Source: Aradus depressus (taxonomy: Eukaryota; Arthropoda; Insecta; Hemiptera; Aradidae). From it: a DNA stretch of 64,000 nucleotides. Shown in pieces: positions 63,060 to 64,000 of the stretch. The position numbers and the translations under genes were made by a program. The stretch spans positions 16,688,222 through 16,752,221 of the forward strand of contig OY759222.1 of the NCBI GenBank assembly GCA_963662175.1. Direction: 5' to 3'. The notes beneath the pieces were generated by a model, which saw only the letters and a list, made by a program, of their open reading frames with translations, was not told where the DNA came from and did not search any database. Positions within the stretch are counted from its first letter, which is position 1, and every line of letters begins with the position of its first letter.

Positions 63060-63190
63060 GATTTTACCAAAAACTGTTAGTTCTATCGAAAAATTTATTC
63101 TTACCAAAAATGTTCCTTATTAAATTTCTAATCGCTCACGTGTCCTCAGTTTTGAGATAAAACCAATAAGATGAAAGTTATGACAAAATT
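63060..63190 (+). repeat. Family D repeat, 3' fragment
   Basis: ACCAAAAATGTTCCTTATTA and GTTTTGAGATAAAACCAATA match the end of 58980-59320. Confidence 0.65.
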
Positions 63191-63194
63191 AAAT

Positions 63195-64000
63195 TCAATG
63201 CGGAATCGGCCGAAAGGAAAGAGGGATCAAAGATGTGGGCTTAACTCAGAAACCATAATAACTCCAGATGGAATGAACGTATCGACACGAAATTTAGTAT
63301 GTGGTGTGGCGTTTTGATTGTTCGCGTTTTTATTAAAAATAATTTTCCTTTACTTTACTTTAAATACGCGGAGATTTTCTCAAACTGTATAACTGATTGT
63401 TACTAAAATATAATATTGATGGGATGCCAGATAGCCTATCCAATAGAACGATACTTAAATTACTGATTCTAATATATATATAATTGGATTTCTATAAACC
63501 AAAGGCGAAAGTTTGATCAGCTAAGAAAGTATTGAGAAACTAAATTGTTAAATCACCATTGACTAGGATTGAGCATGGGAAACAAACTACCAAATCTAAA
63601 AACTCATAATAAAATTAATCTATTTACATAAAATAAAATAAAAATTATACATAACATAATGGGGACAAGTCATCACCACTCAGAACTTTACTTCACTTCA
63701 CAAATGGGGTCGGCTAGGGACAAGGGACTCTAAGCAACCACGCCAAACATCTGGACCTTTCTGTCCCATAAGGTCCCCCAACATCTCACAATATGGCCGA
63801 CCCAACAAACATCACTGCCACATACATTAAATTTTCCTTCTCCAAACTCAAATATAATTTTTTTTTCCATTTTATTTATTATTAAAAAATCAATGAAACA
63901 TGTCGCACTTTAATTACGTTACAGTGGATTCAGAACTCCCTGCGTGTCAATTCTTCATTTTTAGCCAAAATGGTGGATTGGTGTTAGAAAAGCGAAAAAA
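63195..64000 (-). repeat. Family B pieces at the window end
   Basis: 63195-63305 (AACTCCAGATGGAATGAACG) and 63925-64000 match the family. Between them, 63305-63925, nothing recognisable. Confidence 0.6.

Overview
The window is AT-rich animal nuclear DNA with spliced genes and a dense, nested load of transposable elements. Jockey-type and R1/LOA-type non-LTR retroelements, hAT, mariner, pogo/Tigger and Harbinger DNA transposons, and tRNA-derived SINEs all point to an insect. A hemipteran-like genome is my guess, but nothing here proves it. There are no prokaryotic features.

Two host genes can be reconstructed exon by exon from reading frame, splice sites and intron phase, both on the + strand. 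(1) A regucalcin/SMP-30 gene (gluconolactonase fold) with six visible exons between 1651 and 10511; its start codon lies in an exon I cannot place. (2) A large ankyrin-repeat gene that starts at 12544 and runs out of the window. Ten exons spread over 50 kb give about 800 codons: a tandem duplication of a conserved helical segment plus ankyrin module, then a long acidic tail. I do not recognise the family by name.

Layout: 1-10.5 kb is regucalcin, with a mariner remnant and duplicated exon fragments in its second intron. 10.5-12.5 kb is intergenic, with a Jockey fragment. 12.5-62.9 kb is the ankyrin gene, whose introns hold nearly all the repeats. 62.9-64 kb is intron or flank.

The commonest named repeat is a tRNA-derived SINE (about 25 full or partial copies, here SINE-A). 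Its 3' tail is either CCTAA repeats (the insect telomere motif) or AACT repeats. A second interspersed repeat (family B, start motif GGTGAATCACC, then GTACTTCCCCAG) covers at least 20 intervals; several transposons sit inside it and their target-site duplications can be read directly. Families C and D are further unnamed interspersed repeats. Complete insertions with target-site duplications include hAT at 32260-33290, 34054-34685 and 48545-50096, LINEs at 26765-27777 and 42976-43763, and a LINE nested in the edge of a SINE at 28555-29561.

Most promising points: a covarying two-tier hairpin in the 3' UTRs of the Jockey copies; a SINE tail that appears to supply the branch point of an ankyrin-gene exon; a minisatellite that starts exactly at a splice donor; a GC-AG intron; duplicated regucalcin exon pieces; and three long near-perfect palindromes.
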